Assembly: GCA_016840125.1 (NCBI GenBank)
Contig: JAEOSY010000217.1
Location: 1 to 6,998, forward strand
Direction of reading: 5' to 3'
Origin: Candidatus Helarchaeota archaeon
GTDB lineage: Archaea; Asgardarchaeota; Lokiarchaeia; Helarchaeales; HEL-GB-A
DNA length: 6,998 bases
Each line of letters begins with the position of its first letter. Within the stretch, counting starts at the first letter, position 1. Both the position numbers and the translations under genes were made by a program. Under the pieces are notes generated by a model that worked only from the letters and a program-made list of their open reading frames with translations, had not been told where the DNA came from and ran no database searches. Positions 1-5,664 of this stretch are shown here, piece by piece.

Positions 1-2166
1 CTCCCAGACCCCTCATTGATTTTGGATGCTAAATTTCCTCAGAACAAGGTTTTTGATGCCATTTACGCAAACCTCCCTCAACTTGGGATGACACTGACGA
101 AGGGGCAGGTCTCCCGCGTGTATATCGAGAATATCTTACGGTGGATGCGAAACCTCGTGAAGCGGGGAGTCCGCACCAAGTACGGGCAGGTTGTAACGAA
201 CCTCTTTAATTCCCAATCCCCTCCCCCGCACCTTGCGTATGAGCTGGCGCGCTGGCTCGCCCGCGACATGCCCAAGCTCCTCAAACCGTACTTAAACATC
301 CTCTCCCGACGATTAACGGGGCAGGTGAAACGCGCCCTCAAGCAAAAACCCGCCAAGCGCATCCTCCCCAAGACCAAGCAGAGGGCGACAATCCGCCGTA
401 TTCTGAAGAGGAAAAATTTGAACCTAAAAAAGCTCAATCTCGCAAGCTGGGGGAAGGCGCGGGCTAAGTGGCGGGAGGAAACCAAAACAATTCTTTTGAG
501 CAAGTTTAGGGAAATTGATGTTTCCGCGCTCGCCACCCGTGCCGTACAGGATGGGCAGGCAGGGTTGACTCCCGAACGGGTGCTGAACCTCGTGTTCCGC
601 TTCCGCCCGCGCAGGCGCAAGGCGGGAACAGGCAACCTCGCGGGGTTCGAAAGCTACCTCGTGCAACGGGCAGTTAACGAGCTGGAGTACCGCCGACTGT
701 ACTTCTTGAGACCTCACCTCGCCCCGACGGTGCACCAGATTTTAACGGGGATACTTGCAAAACCGCGTGTGTGGTTGAAGCTCCCCCACTTCCAGAAGCA
801 GAGCATCCCGTTTGGGCAGGACGATAGGCGGGTCTATCACGATGACAAATTGACCGACCTCTACATCCTTGCGAGTCATAGGCAAGGCGTCCCCCTTGAG
901 ACGATTATTCAGAATTTGTTGCGGAAGCGAAAGCTCGAAAAGGGGAGTGAAGCGCACAAGAAAGAAGTTAAAGATAAACGTGAGTATATCAAAAAACTCA
1001 TTGAATATGATAAAACGAATAACTGGTATGAAAGAGTCAAGAAGCGGAAAATACCCATCACCCTCCGACTTACCCTAGAGAAAAATAAACCCATCCTATA
1101 CACGTTAGAAACGCCGAAGCGGTTCATGGACTTAGTTCGAGCAGGTTACGCCCCCCAAAAAGCCACGCTCCTGAAGGAAAAGGGCAACAAGCTCATCCTC
1201 GCCATTCCCTTTGCGAAGGAAGTGCCCAAGAGTCAATGCCTCAAGCGGTCTGACCTCACTCAGACCCAAGACGCGCTCATCCGAGCCGCGTTAGACTTGG
1301 GGTTGAAGACGTGGGCAGTCCTCAGCATCGGGAGAGGGGATAAGCTTGTGGAAGGTGACTGGGGGGAGGCAGGAGATGAAATTGCGCGCTGCTTCCTCGA
1401 CCAGAAGCAACTCTGTGAGGGGCGCGATGACTGGTTTAAACCCTTGAAAAGTAAGGCGAACCCCCCAGACTATACAAAGGATGCGTTCCCGAATTTTAAG
1501 CGCCGCCTCACCAATTTGCGCCGGGAAGCGTATAACTGTCAAAGAGAACGGGATGAGTACCGCAATAAATGCCGTAAGCGGGGGATTGATTACCGTCATA
1601 AACAGCACTTCTGTGACTTGAATGATGAATTGGAACGCATTTGGCGGAATATGAGTGCCCTCCATGATGAGCTGACGCGGCAGATTGCCACCCGTATCCT
1701 CGCCATCTGCGAGTACCACCGCGTGCACATTCTCCGCATGGAAGATTTACGCTGGGCAAAGCACGGGAAGAAGTACAAGGTCGGGTACTTTCTCGCTTCA
1801 AACCAGATCCACTGGTTCTTCGGGCAGATCCAAGCGCGCATCGCTGAGCTCGCCCCCCGCAAGGGCATCTTCGTGGAATGGGTCAACGCGAAGCATACCT
1901 CTAGCCGCTGCTCATATTGCGGGCATATCGGCAAGACGAAAGCGGAGCGCAGGAAGGCGCGGCAAGGGAAGGTATTTAAATGCACTAACCCCAAGTGTGG
2001 GTATAAAAGAAACGGGAAGGCGGTTCCATTCCAATTGGATGCCGACCTCAACGCAGCGCGGAACATCCGTATCGCCCCCCGTTCAAACAACATTCCCCCA
2101 TCGCTATATGCGGTGGGTGGCGGGAGTCCGTACAACCCGCCAGCAGACGCAAGTGTGCTGGCATAA
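1..2166 (+). CDS. tnpB: Large TnpB/Cas12-like RNA-guided nuclease with RuvC and zinc ribbon (5' partial)
   Basis: The frame is open from base 1, so the true start is probably outside the window; the first possible internal start is a TTG at 16 with no ribosome binding site. Residues below are numbered from that TTG (716 aa). Seen: RuvC-I Asp427 (LDLGLKTWAVLSIG), RuvC-II Glu576 (RMEDLRW), a zinc ribbon C632-x2-C635-x20-C656-x4-C661, and RuvC-III Asp675/Asp677 (LDADLNAARNI). The order and spacing are those of TnpB and miniature Cas12 proteins, which cut DNA guided by an omega RNA or crRNA. A WED-like strand segment lies near 375-395. The region before RuvC-I exceeds 420 residues, against roughly 190 in common 400-aa TnpBs, and is very basic, so it probably contains enlarged REC/WED domains. 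All expected catalytic positions are present, so the enzyme is probably active. No tnpA or CRISPR array is in view, so an IS605/IS607 TnpB, a solo TnpB or a Cas12-like effector all remain possible. It is GC-rich compared with its neighbours, suggesting transfer. Confidence 0.87.
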   Translation, partial: LPDPSLILDAKFPQNKVFDAIYANLPQLGMTLTKGQVSRVYIENILRWMRNLVKRGVRTKYGQVVTNLFNSQSPPPHLAYELARWLARDMPKLLKPYLNILSRRLTGQVKRALKQKPAKRILPKTKQRATIRRILKRKNLNLKKLNLASWGKARAKWREETKTILLSKFREIDVSALATRAVQDGQAGLTPERVLNLVFRFRPRRRKAGTGNLAGFESYLVQRAVNELEYRRLYFLRPHLAPTVHQILTGILAKPRVWLKLPHFQKQSIPFGQDDRRVYHDDKLTDLYILASHRQGVPLETIIQNLLRKRKLEKGSEAHKKEVKDKREYIKKLIEYDKTNNWYERVKKRKIPITLRLTLEKNKPILYTLETPKRFMDLVRAGYAPQKATLLKEKGNKLILAIPFAKEVPKSQCLKRSDLTQTQDALIRAALDLGLKTWAVLSIGRGDKLVEGDWGEAGDEIARCFLDQKQLCEGRDDWFKPLKSKANPPDYTKDAFPNFKRRLTNLRREAYNCQRERDEYRNKCRKRGIDYRHKQHFCDLNDELERIWRNMSALHDELTRQIATRILAICEYHRVHILRMEDLRWAKHGKKYKVGYFLASNQIHWFFGQIQARIAELAPRKGIFVEWVNAKHTSSRCSYCGHIGKTKAERRKARQGKVFKCTNPKCGYKRNGKAVPFQLDADLNAARNIRIAPRSNNIPPSLYAVGGGSPYNPPADASVLA

Positions 2167-2193
2167 GTTGGCAACCCCCCGAGGTTGTCCGAC
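2118..2193 (+). ncRNA. Putative omega-RNA scaffold 3' part / element right end
   Basis: Three strong stems sit at the very end of the nuclease gene and just past its stop (2164-2166). Stem A pairs 2118-2124 (TGGCGGG) with 2136-2142 (CCCGCCA), 7 bp and perfect. Stem B pairs 2139-2145 (GCCAGCA) with 2156-2162 (TGCTGGC), 7 bp and perfect; it shares 2139-2142 with stem A, so the two are alternatives or part of a pseudoknot. Stem C pairs 2167-2176 (GTTGGCAACC) with 2183-2193, about 10 bp with one bulged C and two G-T pairs. In TnpB systems the omega RNA overlaps the 3' end of tnpB and the guide follows the scaffold, so this position fits. The exact 3' end, the RNA's 5' end and its expression are inferred, not shown. 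Confidence 0.42.
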
Positions 2194-2212
2194 TTTGAAA
2201 GAACGGTGCCTA

Positions 2213-2347
2213 GATGTGACTCTTATTAGTACCATCATTTATAACCTGAATATTATTCCAGAGTATGGTACAATCGACACGTTCTTGACTTTTTTTCTGA
2301 TTATCGGAGCAATACTCATTTATCTTGGAATAGTCAAGGGCAAATAG
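2213..2347 (+). pseudogene. C-terminal stub of a membrane-anchored protein (or 43-aa small membrane protein)
   Basis: One frame running into a TAG at 2345-2347 encodes a short polar stretch (NLNIIPEYGTIDT), then a hydrophobic helix of about 18 residues (FLTFFLIIGAILIYLGI) and a basic tail (VKGK). This is the architecture of the C-terminal anchor of archaeal secreted or surface proteins. The frame stays open upstream only because it runs through the nuclease gene in another frame, and no ATG or promoter-like box precedes it. I infer that it is the 3' remnant of a resident gene cut by insertion of the upstream element, the junction lying between about 2194 and 2213. An alternative is a small protein starting at the GTG at 2216 (43 aa). 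The family is not recognised. Confidence 0.35.
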
Positions 2348-2393
2348 GTATAAATCTATAATCTTGACCTCAAAAGAAAGATTTTCGTTGTGC

Positions 2394-2401
2394 TTTTAAA
2401 T
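2394..2401 (+). promoter_or_regulatory. Archaeal-type TATA box for the 2422 gene
   Basis: TTTTAAAT is centred about 25 nt before the ATG at 2422. In Archaea this spacing places transcription initiation at or near the A of the start codon, giving a leaderless mRNA. A second weaker candidate, TATAAAT at 2349-2355, would give a leader of roughly 45 nt. No convincing purine-rich BRE is seen upstream, so the call rests on the box and its spacing. Confidence 0.45.
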
Positions 2402-2421
2402 GATGTATAGTAAAGGTGGGT

Positions 2422-3177
2422 ATGTCCTATTACATTATTGCTAATAAAATAATGATTAAACCTCAATTCAGAACCGAGAATGGCGAAATAGTTTTCTGTC
2501 CTCATATTGGTTTAGGGGAGAAAGAGATATCAGAGTCAATATCCATCCCGTTTTTTATTAAAGATAATGAAAACATTTTTGGAACTTATAAATTAAATGT
2601 GGATGGGTTTTTTTATAAAGTACCAGATGAAACAGCAAATGATCTAATCATAACTATAGAGGTAGATAAAAGGTGGGGATTACCAAAGTTTACACTCAAG
2701 GTTCTTGGATTTGAGGCAGTGTTATATTTGCCAAGTATTAAAGTAATTAATCAAAAGAGGCAAGTATTATACTCTTACCTCCATATTCCTGAAATATTAC
2801 TTGGTCTAGAAAAAGAATTGAATAATTATTTAAAAATTGAGAAATTAAGTGTACATTCATTTAATTTCGGTGCAGTAAATTATACTGGTGATGAGCTAGT
2901 ACGAAAAAACCATGGGCTAGAAGATCAAGTTGATACAGAAACAGGTTTCTCTAAAAGGTGTAAAGTATCAGAGAATCATAGGTTACAATTGAAAAAGGAA
3001 TTTAATTTCATTGAATTATTTAAAATGATAGCTAGCCTTATGGAAAAGCAGAATATTTTTGAAGATAATCTTGAACAGGCACGAACCTTTGCAAAAGAGG
3101 TAGAGGAAAAAGCAGAAGATGATGAGAAAAACATAGCAGAAAAATTAATTGAGGAAGTGGGAAAAGTTGGGAGTTAA
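2422..3177 (+). CDS. Hypothetical cytoplasmic protein, 251 aa, with charged helical C-terminus
   Basis: I do not recognise this family. The ATG at 2422 is preferred over the in-frame GTG at 2416 because the TATA box at 2394-2401 is at leaderless spacing from it; the G-rich AAGGTGGG just upstream is too close to act as a normal ribosome binding site for the ATG, although a GTG start two codons earlier cannot be excluded. The protein has no signal peptide or membrane segment. Residues 1 to about 150 alternate hydrophobic and polar residues with several GxY/GFF turns, suggesting a beta-rich domain. Residues from about 190 to 251 are rich in Lys and Glu (EQARTFAKEVEEKAEDDEKN) and probably form a long helix or coiled coil. 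There are only two cysteines (C26, C180), so no metal cluster is indicated. AT-rich codon use matches the oxidoreductase gene, implying a resident gene. It converges on that gene and is transcribed separately from it. Confidence 0.85.
   Translation: MSYYIIANKIMIKPQFRTENGEIVFCPHIGLGEKEISESISIPFFIKDNENIFGTYKLNVDGFFYKVPDETANDLIITIEVDKRWGLPKFTLKVLGFEAVLYLPSIKVINQKRQVLYSYLHIPEILLGLEKELNNYLKIEKLSVHSFNFGAVNYTGDELVRKNHGLEDQVDTETGFSKRCKVSENHRLQLKKEFNFIELFKMIASLMEKQNIFEDNLEQARTFAKEVEEKAEDDEKNIAEKLIEEVGKVGS
3127..3144 (-). terminator. Possible T-run terminator for the oxidoreductase gene
   Basis: Read on the minus strand, two T5 runs (3144-3140 and 3131-3127) lie 30 to 47 nt beyond the stop codon of the molybdopterin oxidoreductase. 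Archaeal transcription commonly ends at T-rich tracts of this kind. They lie inside the 3' end of the convergent hypothetical gene because there is no intergenic space. Confidence 0.25.
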
Positions 3178-5276
3178 TTAACTTTTTCCAGTTTTACAGG
3201 AACACCATCGAGCAAAACCATCCCTGCAAAAGTCTCTAGATTTTTCCAATTATCATCGGTAATTATATTAACATTCGTTCCTGGTTTTTTCTTTGCAATT
3301 TTGGGGATAGTTTTTATTGTTCGACCCCACCCATGAGGGATCCAAACTACACCACTCATTAGGTCGGGCGTAGTTTTTACAGGAATCTCTATAGAGTTAA
3401 TCGGACTTATTACCCGGATCTGCTGGTAATCTTCAATGCCCAGGGTGATCGCATCTTTAGAATTGATATAACAGAAATTTACCCCGTCTTTAGCATGGAG
3501 CCAACTGTTAATTGTCTCAATTTCACGCCCGCTTATTAAACTAAAAGGAAATTTGCTATTTTCCAGTCCTTGCCATTGACGTAGTTTCTCAAATTCTTCA
3601 TAATAGTCTGCTGGTAATAAATCGATTAGCTTATCAGGATGTTGGATTCTATCAGGCAATAACGTATTGTATTTAATCGTATGTTCCTCATTTAGCCAAA
3701 TCCCTTTCTCAGATTTCAATAACGTTCTGAATCGCTTCTTATCAGCGCGGGGTAAAGTTGCTTTGATAACATCTATTGCAGGTCCTCCGAATGTTGGTAG
3801 ACCCATCTTCGCGCCGAGCAGGTTAAAAATATCCCATTCTGGTTTTTGCTCACCATCTACGGGAACAATGGCATCGGAGTAACAAGCAAAGGGGATTGGG
3901 TTGAACGATGAAGTAGTGAGGGTGAAATCTTCTCGTTCTAGAAAGGTTGTAGCAGGTAGTATATAGTCCGCTAATAAAGCGGTATCATTCACGTAAAAAT
4001 CGATTGAAACAAGTGGATCTAGGTTTTTAAAAGCTTGTTCAAGTCGCTTTGTATTTGGACAACTAACTAATGGATCGCCAGCCACCACAAACATTGCCTT
4101 AATTTGCCCATCCCCAGGGGTAAGGATTTCCTCAGCCATGGTCGCGGCGGGATAGGTGCCAAGAACACTCGGGAAATTACCTATGCGACTACCAGATTTA
4201 CTTTTTCGAGTTTTTTGTGATGATCCAATCCCACCGATTTTGGCGATTTCTAAAGCATCAACAACTCCAGAGGAATAGAAATTCCCCTTTTTATCAATAT
4301 TTCCGGTGATGAAATTGAAAGTATCAATGGTCCAAGCTAGAAGGGTTGCGAAAGACCCTCGGTCGGTTCCAGCTCGACCATAAACTGATGCGCCCCCTTT
4401 TTTCGAGGCACCCAAGAAGTCATTCACGATTTGAATGACATTTTTTTTAGAAATCCCCGTAATCTTGGCCACCTTATCAAGGTCCCCACCAAATTCTTTA
4501 GCAAATTTTCGTAACTCTTCGATTCCTTTGGAATATTGAGCGATAAATTTGCTATCTTCTAAATTATTCTCTAATACATAATTTATCATTCCGAGAAGCA
4601 AGTAAATATCGCTATTGGGGCGAATAAACAGGTGGTCACCAACTTTTTTGGCACTTTCTGTCTTACGCGGGTTAATCCAGACGATCTTGCACCCACGCGC
4701 CTCCATTGCCCGTAGGCGTTGGATAGGGCGTGGAAACACCACGAAACTGAAATGGCTGGAGTAAGGATTTGTGCCTAAGCCGAGGAAGTAATCGATATTG
4801 TCAAAATCAGGGACGATGATGATCAACGAAGATCCATAAAACTTACGGCTATGAGCGAATTTATTATTGCAATCCTGTGATCCAGCAGAATAGAGGTTTT
4901 TTGATCCAAGAATCTTCATAAAGCCAGCAGAATACATAGTCATTGAGTAGGAAAATGCAACTGGATTTCCAAAATACATACCAATCGAACCCGGTCCGTA
5001 AGATTTTTTTGTCTCTATAAATTTTGTAGCAATTTCATCAATTGCCTGATCCCATGAAATTCGCTCATAGGTATCTTCAACCTTTTTCAAGGGATATTTG
5101 ACTCTCTTTGGGTCATTTTGCACGTCGATCATTTTCCGTCCTTTGATGCAAGAATATCCTTTTGAAATTGGATGGTCTTTATCAGGATAATATTTACTAA
5201 GGCGACCGTTCTCAATCTCAGCAATAAAACCACAAGATCCTTCACAAATCCTGCAATAGGTGTATTTTTTGTCCAT
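3174..5276 (-). CDS. Molybdopterin-dependent oxidoreductase, DMSO-reductase superfamily, 700 aa
   Basis: This is a catalytic subunit with a bis-molybdopterin Mo/W centre; the substrate is unknown. Numbered from the ATG at 5276, the N-terminus carries a [4Fe-4S] motif C8-x2-C11-x3-C15-x27-C43 (CRICEGSCG, then GYSCIKG), as in formate dehydrogenase and periplasmic nitrate reductase relatives. The metal-ligand region is near 132-148 (AGSQDCNNKFAHSRKFYG), where D135 or C136 could bind Mo/W; there is no in-frame UGA, so no selenocysteine. Cofactor-binding motifs follow (VWINPRKTESAKKVGDHL; YGRAGTDRGS), and from about residue 572 a C-terminal molydop-binding beta domain (SLISGREIETINSW; VVWIPHGWG). 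The length is typical and complete. No twin-arginine or other signal is present, so it acts in the cytoplasm. The upstream ATG at 5336 would add 20 residues but lacks a ribosome binding site, whereas GAGG lies 10 nt before 5276. No electron-transfer subunit or cofactor gene is adjacent, so it looks like an orphan subunit. The RICE-type cluster motif resembles poorly characterised BisC/FdhF-like proteins. Confidence 0.92.
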   Translation of the reverse strand: MDKKYTYCRICEGSCGFIAEIENGRLSKYYPDKDHPISKGYSCIKGRKMIDVQNDPKRVKYPLKKVEDTYERISWDQAIDEIATKFIETKKSYGPGSIGMYFGNPVAFSYSMTMYSAGFMKILGSKNLYSAGSQDCNNKFAHSRKFYGSSLIIIVPDFDNIDYFLGLGTNPYSSHFSFVVFPRPIQRLRAMEARGCKIVWINPRKTESAKKVGDHLFIRPNSDIYLLLGMINYVLENNLEDSKFIAQYSKGIEELRKFAKEFGGDLDKVAKITGISKKNVIQIVNDFLGASKKGGASVYGRAGTDRGSFATLLAWTIDTFNFITGNIDKKGNFYSSGVVDALEIAKIGGIGSSQKTRKSKSGSRIGNFPSVLGTYPAATMAEEILTPGDGQIKAMFVVAGDPLVSCPNTKRLEQAFKNLDPLVSIDFYVNDTALLADYILPATTFLEREDFTLTTSSFNPIPFACYSDAIVPVDGEQKPEWDIFNLLGAKMGLPTFGGPAIDVIKATLPRADKKRFRTLLKSEKGIWLNEEHTIKYNTLLPDRIQHPDKLIDLLPADYYEEFEKLRQWQGLENSKFPFSLISGREIETINSWLHAKDGVNFCYINSKDAITLGIEDYQQIRVISPINSIEIPVKTTPDLMSGVVWIPHGWGRTIKTIPKIAKKKPGTNVNIITDDNWKNLETFAGMVLLDGVPVKLEKVN
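3182..3186 (+). terminator. Possible T-run terminator for the 2422 gene
   Basis: A T5 run begins 5 nt after the TAA of the plus-strand hypothetical gene, followed by a further T4 at 3193-3196. This would suit archaeal T-tract termination, but it lies within the end of the convergent oxidoreductase coding sequence and there is no hairpin. Confidence 0.22.
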
Positions 5277-5286
5277 ACGCTCATTT

Positions 5287-5290
5287 CCTC
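5287..5290 (-). promoter_or_regulatory. Ribosome binding site deciding the oxidoreductase start
   Basis: On the minus strand GAGG (within AGAGGAAATGAG) lies 10 nt before the ATG at 5276. It supports this start over the in-frame ATG at 5336, which has no purine-rich sequence in front of it and would give an N-terminus unusually far from the first cluster cysteine. Confidence 0.5.
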
Positions 5291-5378
5291 TAATTAAAAA
5301 TTCTCGGTTTTGAGAATAATAGTAATTAGTTCCCATCAGTTGATATTCTTCAAACTGTTAACCAAAATCTAAAAAAAT

Positions 5379-5398
5379 TCTATAAAAATCTATAAAAA
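5379..5398 (-). promoter_or_regulatory. Tandem TATA-like decamer, candidate oxidoreductase promoter
   Basis: The plus strand shows two exact head-to-tail copies of TCTATAAAAA (5379-5388 and 5389-5398); the minus strand therefore reads TTTTTATAGA twice, which resembles archaeal TATA boxes. Starting transcription about 25 nt downstream would give the oxidoreductase mRNA a leader of roughly 80 to 95 nt. A closer A/T-rich box at 5291-5302 would instead give an almost leaderless mRNA. Which is used cannot be decided here. The plus-strand reading is also TATA-like. Confidence 0.33.
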
Positions 5399-5439
5399 GC
5401 TACCCTTTAAAACCTCTTTTCCAGCTGAATATTTGATGA

Positions 5440-5495
5440 TTCCTAATAATCTTCTGTAAATAACTACAGCTGTTTGGTAAGGTAATTGTTAGGAA
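5440..5495. repeat. Long imperfect hairpin with inner stem-loop
   Basis: TTCCTAATAAT (5440-5450) pairs with ATTGTTAGGAA (5485-5495): 11 bp including one G-T pair. Inside it CTGTA (5454-5458) pairs with TACAG (5465-5469) around a 6-nt loop. Subterminal hairpins of this sort are recognised by TnpA at IS200/IS605 ends, so this may mark the left end of the second tnpB element. It could also be an RNA structure or a binding site in the intergenic DNA. Confidence 0.4.
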
Positions 5496-5596
5496 AAGAA
5501 AAAAACGCCTCAGATGACACAAGTTCTCAAGAACACTGAAAATAAATCGCTCTGGTGGATTTGTGCATTTGAACAATTTGCGCATTTTACCAAACA
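5471..5596. repeat. 10-bp perfect inverted repeat enclosing 106 bp
   Basis: TGTTTGGTAA (5471-5480) and TTACCAAACA (5587-5596) are exact reverse complements. The left arm falls inside the 5440-5495 hairpin, so the two structures would compete. The repeat may be a protein-binding pair or part of the element's left end; a chance match in AT-rich DNA is possible though not likely at 10 bp. Confidence 0.35.
5560..5587. repeat. Direct repeat TTTGYGCATTT, 17-bp period
   Basis: TTTGTGCATTT (5560-5570) and TTTGCGCATTT (5577-5587) match at 10 of 11 bases and begin 17 bp apart. They lie immediately upstream of the TATA-like box at 5601-5608, a place where an operator for the second tnpB could sit. Function is inferred from position only. 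Confidence 0.3.
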
Positions 5597-5600
5597 AACG

Positions 5601-5608
5601 TTTATATT
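5601..5608 (+). promoter_or_regulatory. TATA-like box upstream of second tnpB
   Basis: TTTATATT lies about 60 nt before the ATG at 5665. With archaeal spacing, transcription would start near 5630 and leave a leader of about 35 nt containing the GAGG at 5658-5661. Confidence 0.3.
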
Positions 5609-5657
5609 CCACCATCAGCTATAGGCTTTCGAGAGATCTATCTTAGATTGATGGGAA

Positions 5658-5661
5658 GAGG
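5658..5661 (+). promoter_or_regulatory. Weak, closely spaced ribosome binding site of second tnpB
   Basis: GAGG (within GAAGAGGAAT) lies only 3 nt before the ATG at 5665, shorter than the usual 5 to 9 nt. An in-frame TAG at 5644-5646 limits any upstream start, and the next in-frame ATG (5749) would remove a normal-looking TnpB N-terminus, so 5665 remains the best start. Confidence 0.33.
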
Positions 5662-5664
5662 AAT

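Larger units (their letters stand above)
5277..5664. other. Intergenic region between oxidoreductase and second tnpB
   Basis: These 388 bp separate two divergent genes and contain no convincing gene. The region holds the oxidoreductase ribosome binding site (5287-5290), a tandem TATA-like decamer (5379-5398), a long imperfect hairpin (5440-5495), a 10-bp inverted repeat (5471-5480 with 5587-5596), a palindrome GTTCTCAAGAAC (5523-5534), a direct repeat (5560-5587) and a TATA-like box before the second tnpB (5601-5608). Part of it is probably the left end of the second mobile element, but no boundary can be fixed. Confidence 0.6.

Noticed and set aside
78..635. 185-codon minus-strand frame, and similar minus-strand frames at 424-735, 1291-1728, 1508-1801 and 1596-2174
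   Set aside because: All are antisense shadows of the large nuclease gene, whose motifs establish the coding frame; their long open runs follow from its G+C-rich codons.
1685..2212. Open frame overlapping the 3' quarter of the large tnpB in another frame
   Set aside because: This part translates as a Ser/Arg/Thr-rich shadow of the RuvC and zinc-ribbon coding sequence; only its tail after 2213 has protein-like character and is listed separately.
3667..3882. 71-codon plus-strand frame inside the oxidoreductase
   Set aside because: It is antisense to well-conserved oxidoreductase coding sequence and has no start signals.
4865..4873. Selenocysteine in the oxidoreductase active site
   Set aside because: The ligand region is encoded without any in-frame TGA; the candidates are ordinary Asp135 and Cys136.
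5274..5336. Twin-arginine or other export signal on a longer oxidoreductase N-terminus
   Set aside because: The 20 extra residues from the ATG at 5336 have no RR motif and no hydrophobic core.
5400..5615. 71-codon minus-strand open frame in the intergenic region
   Set aside because: It has no ribosome binding site or convincing TATA box at its ATG, its translation shows no domain, and it coincides with the inverted repeats. A KCTNP string shared with the zinc ribbon of the large TnpB is too short to mean anything.
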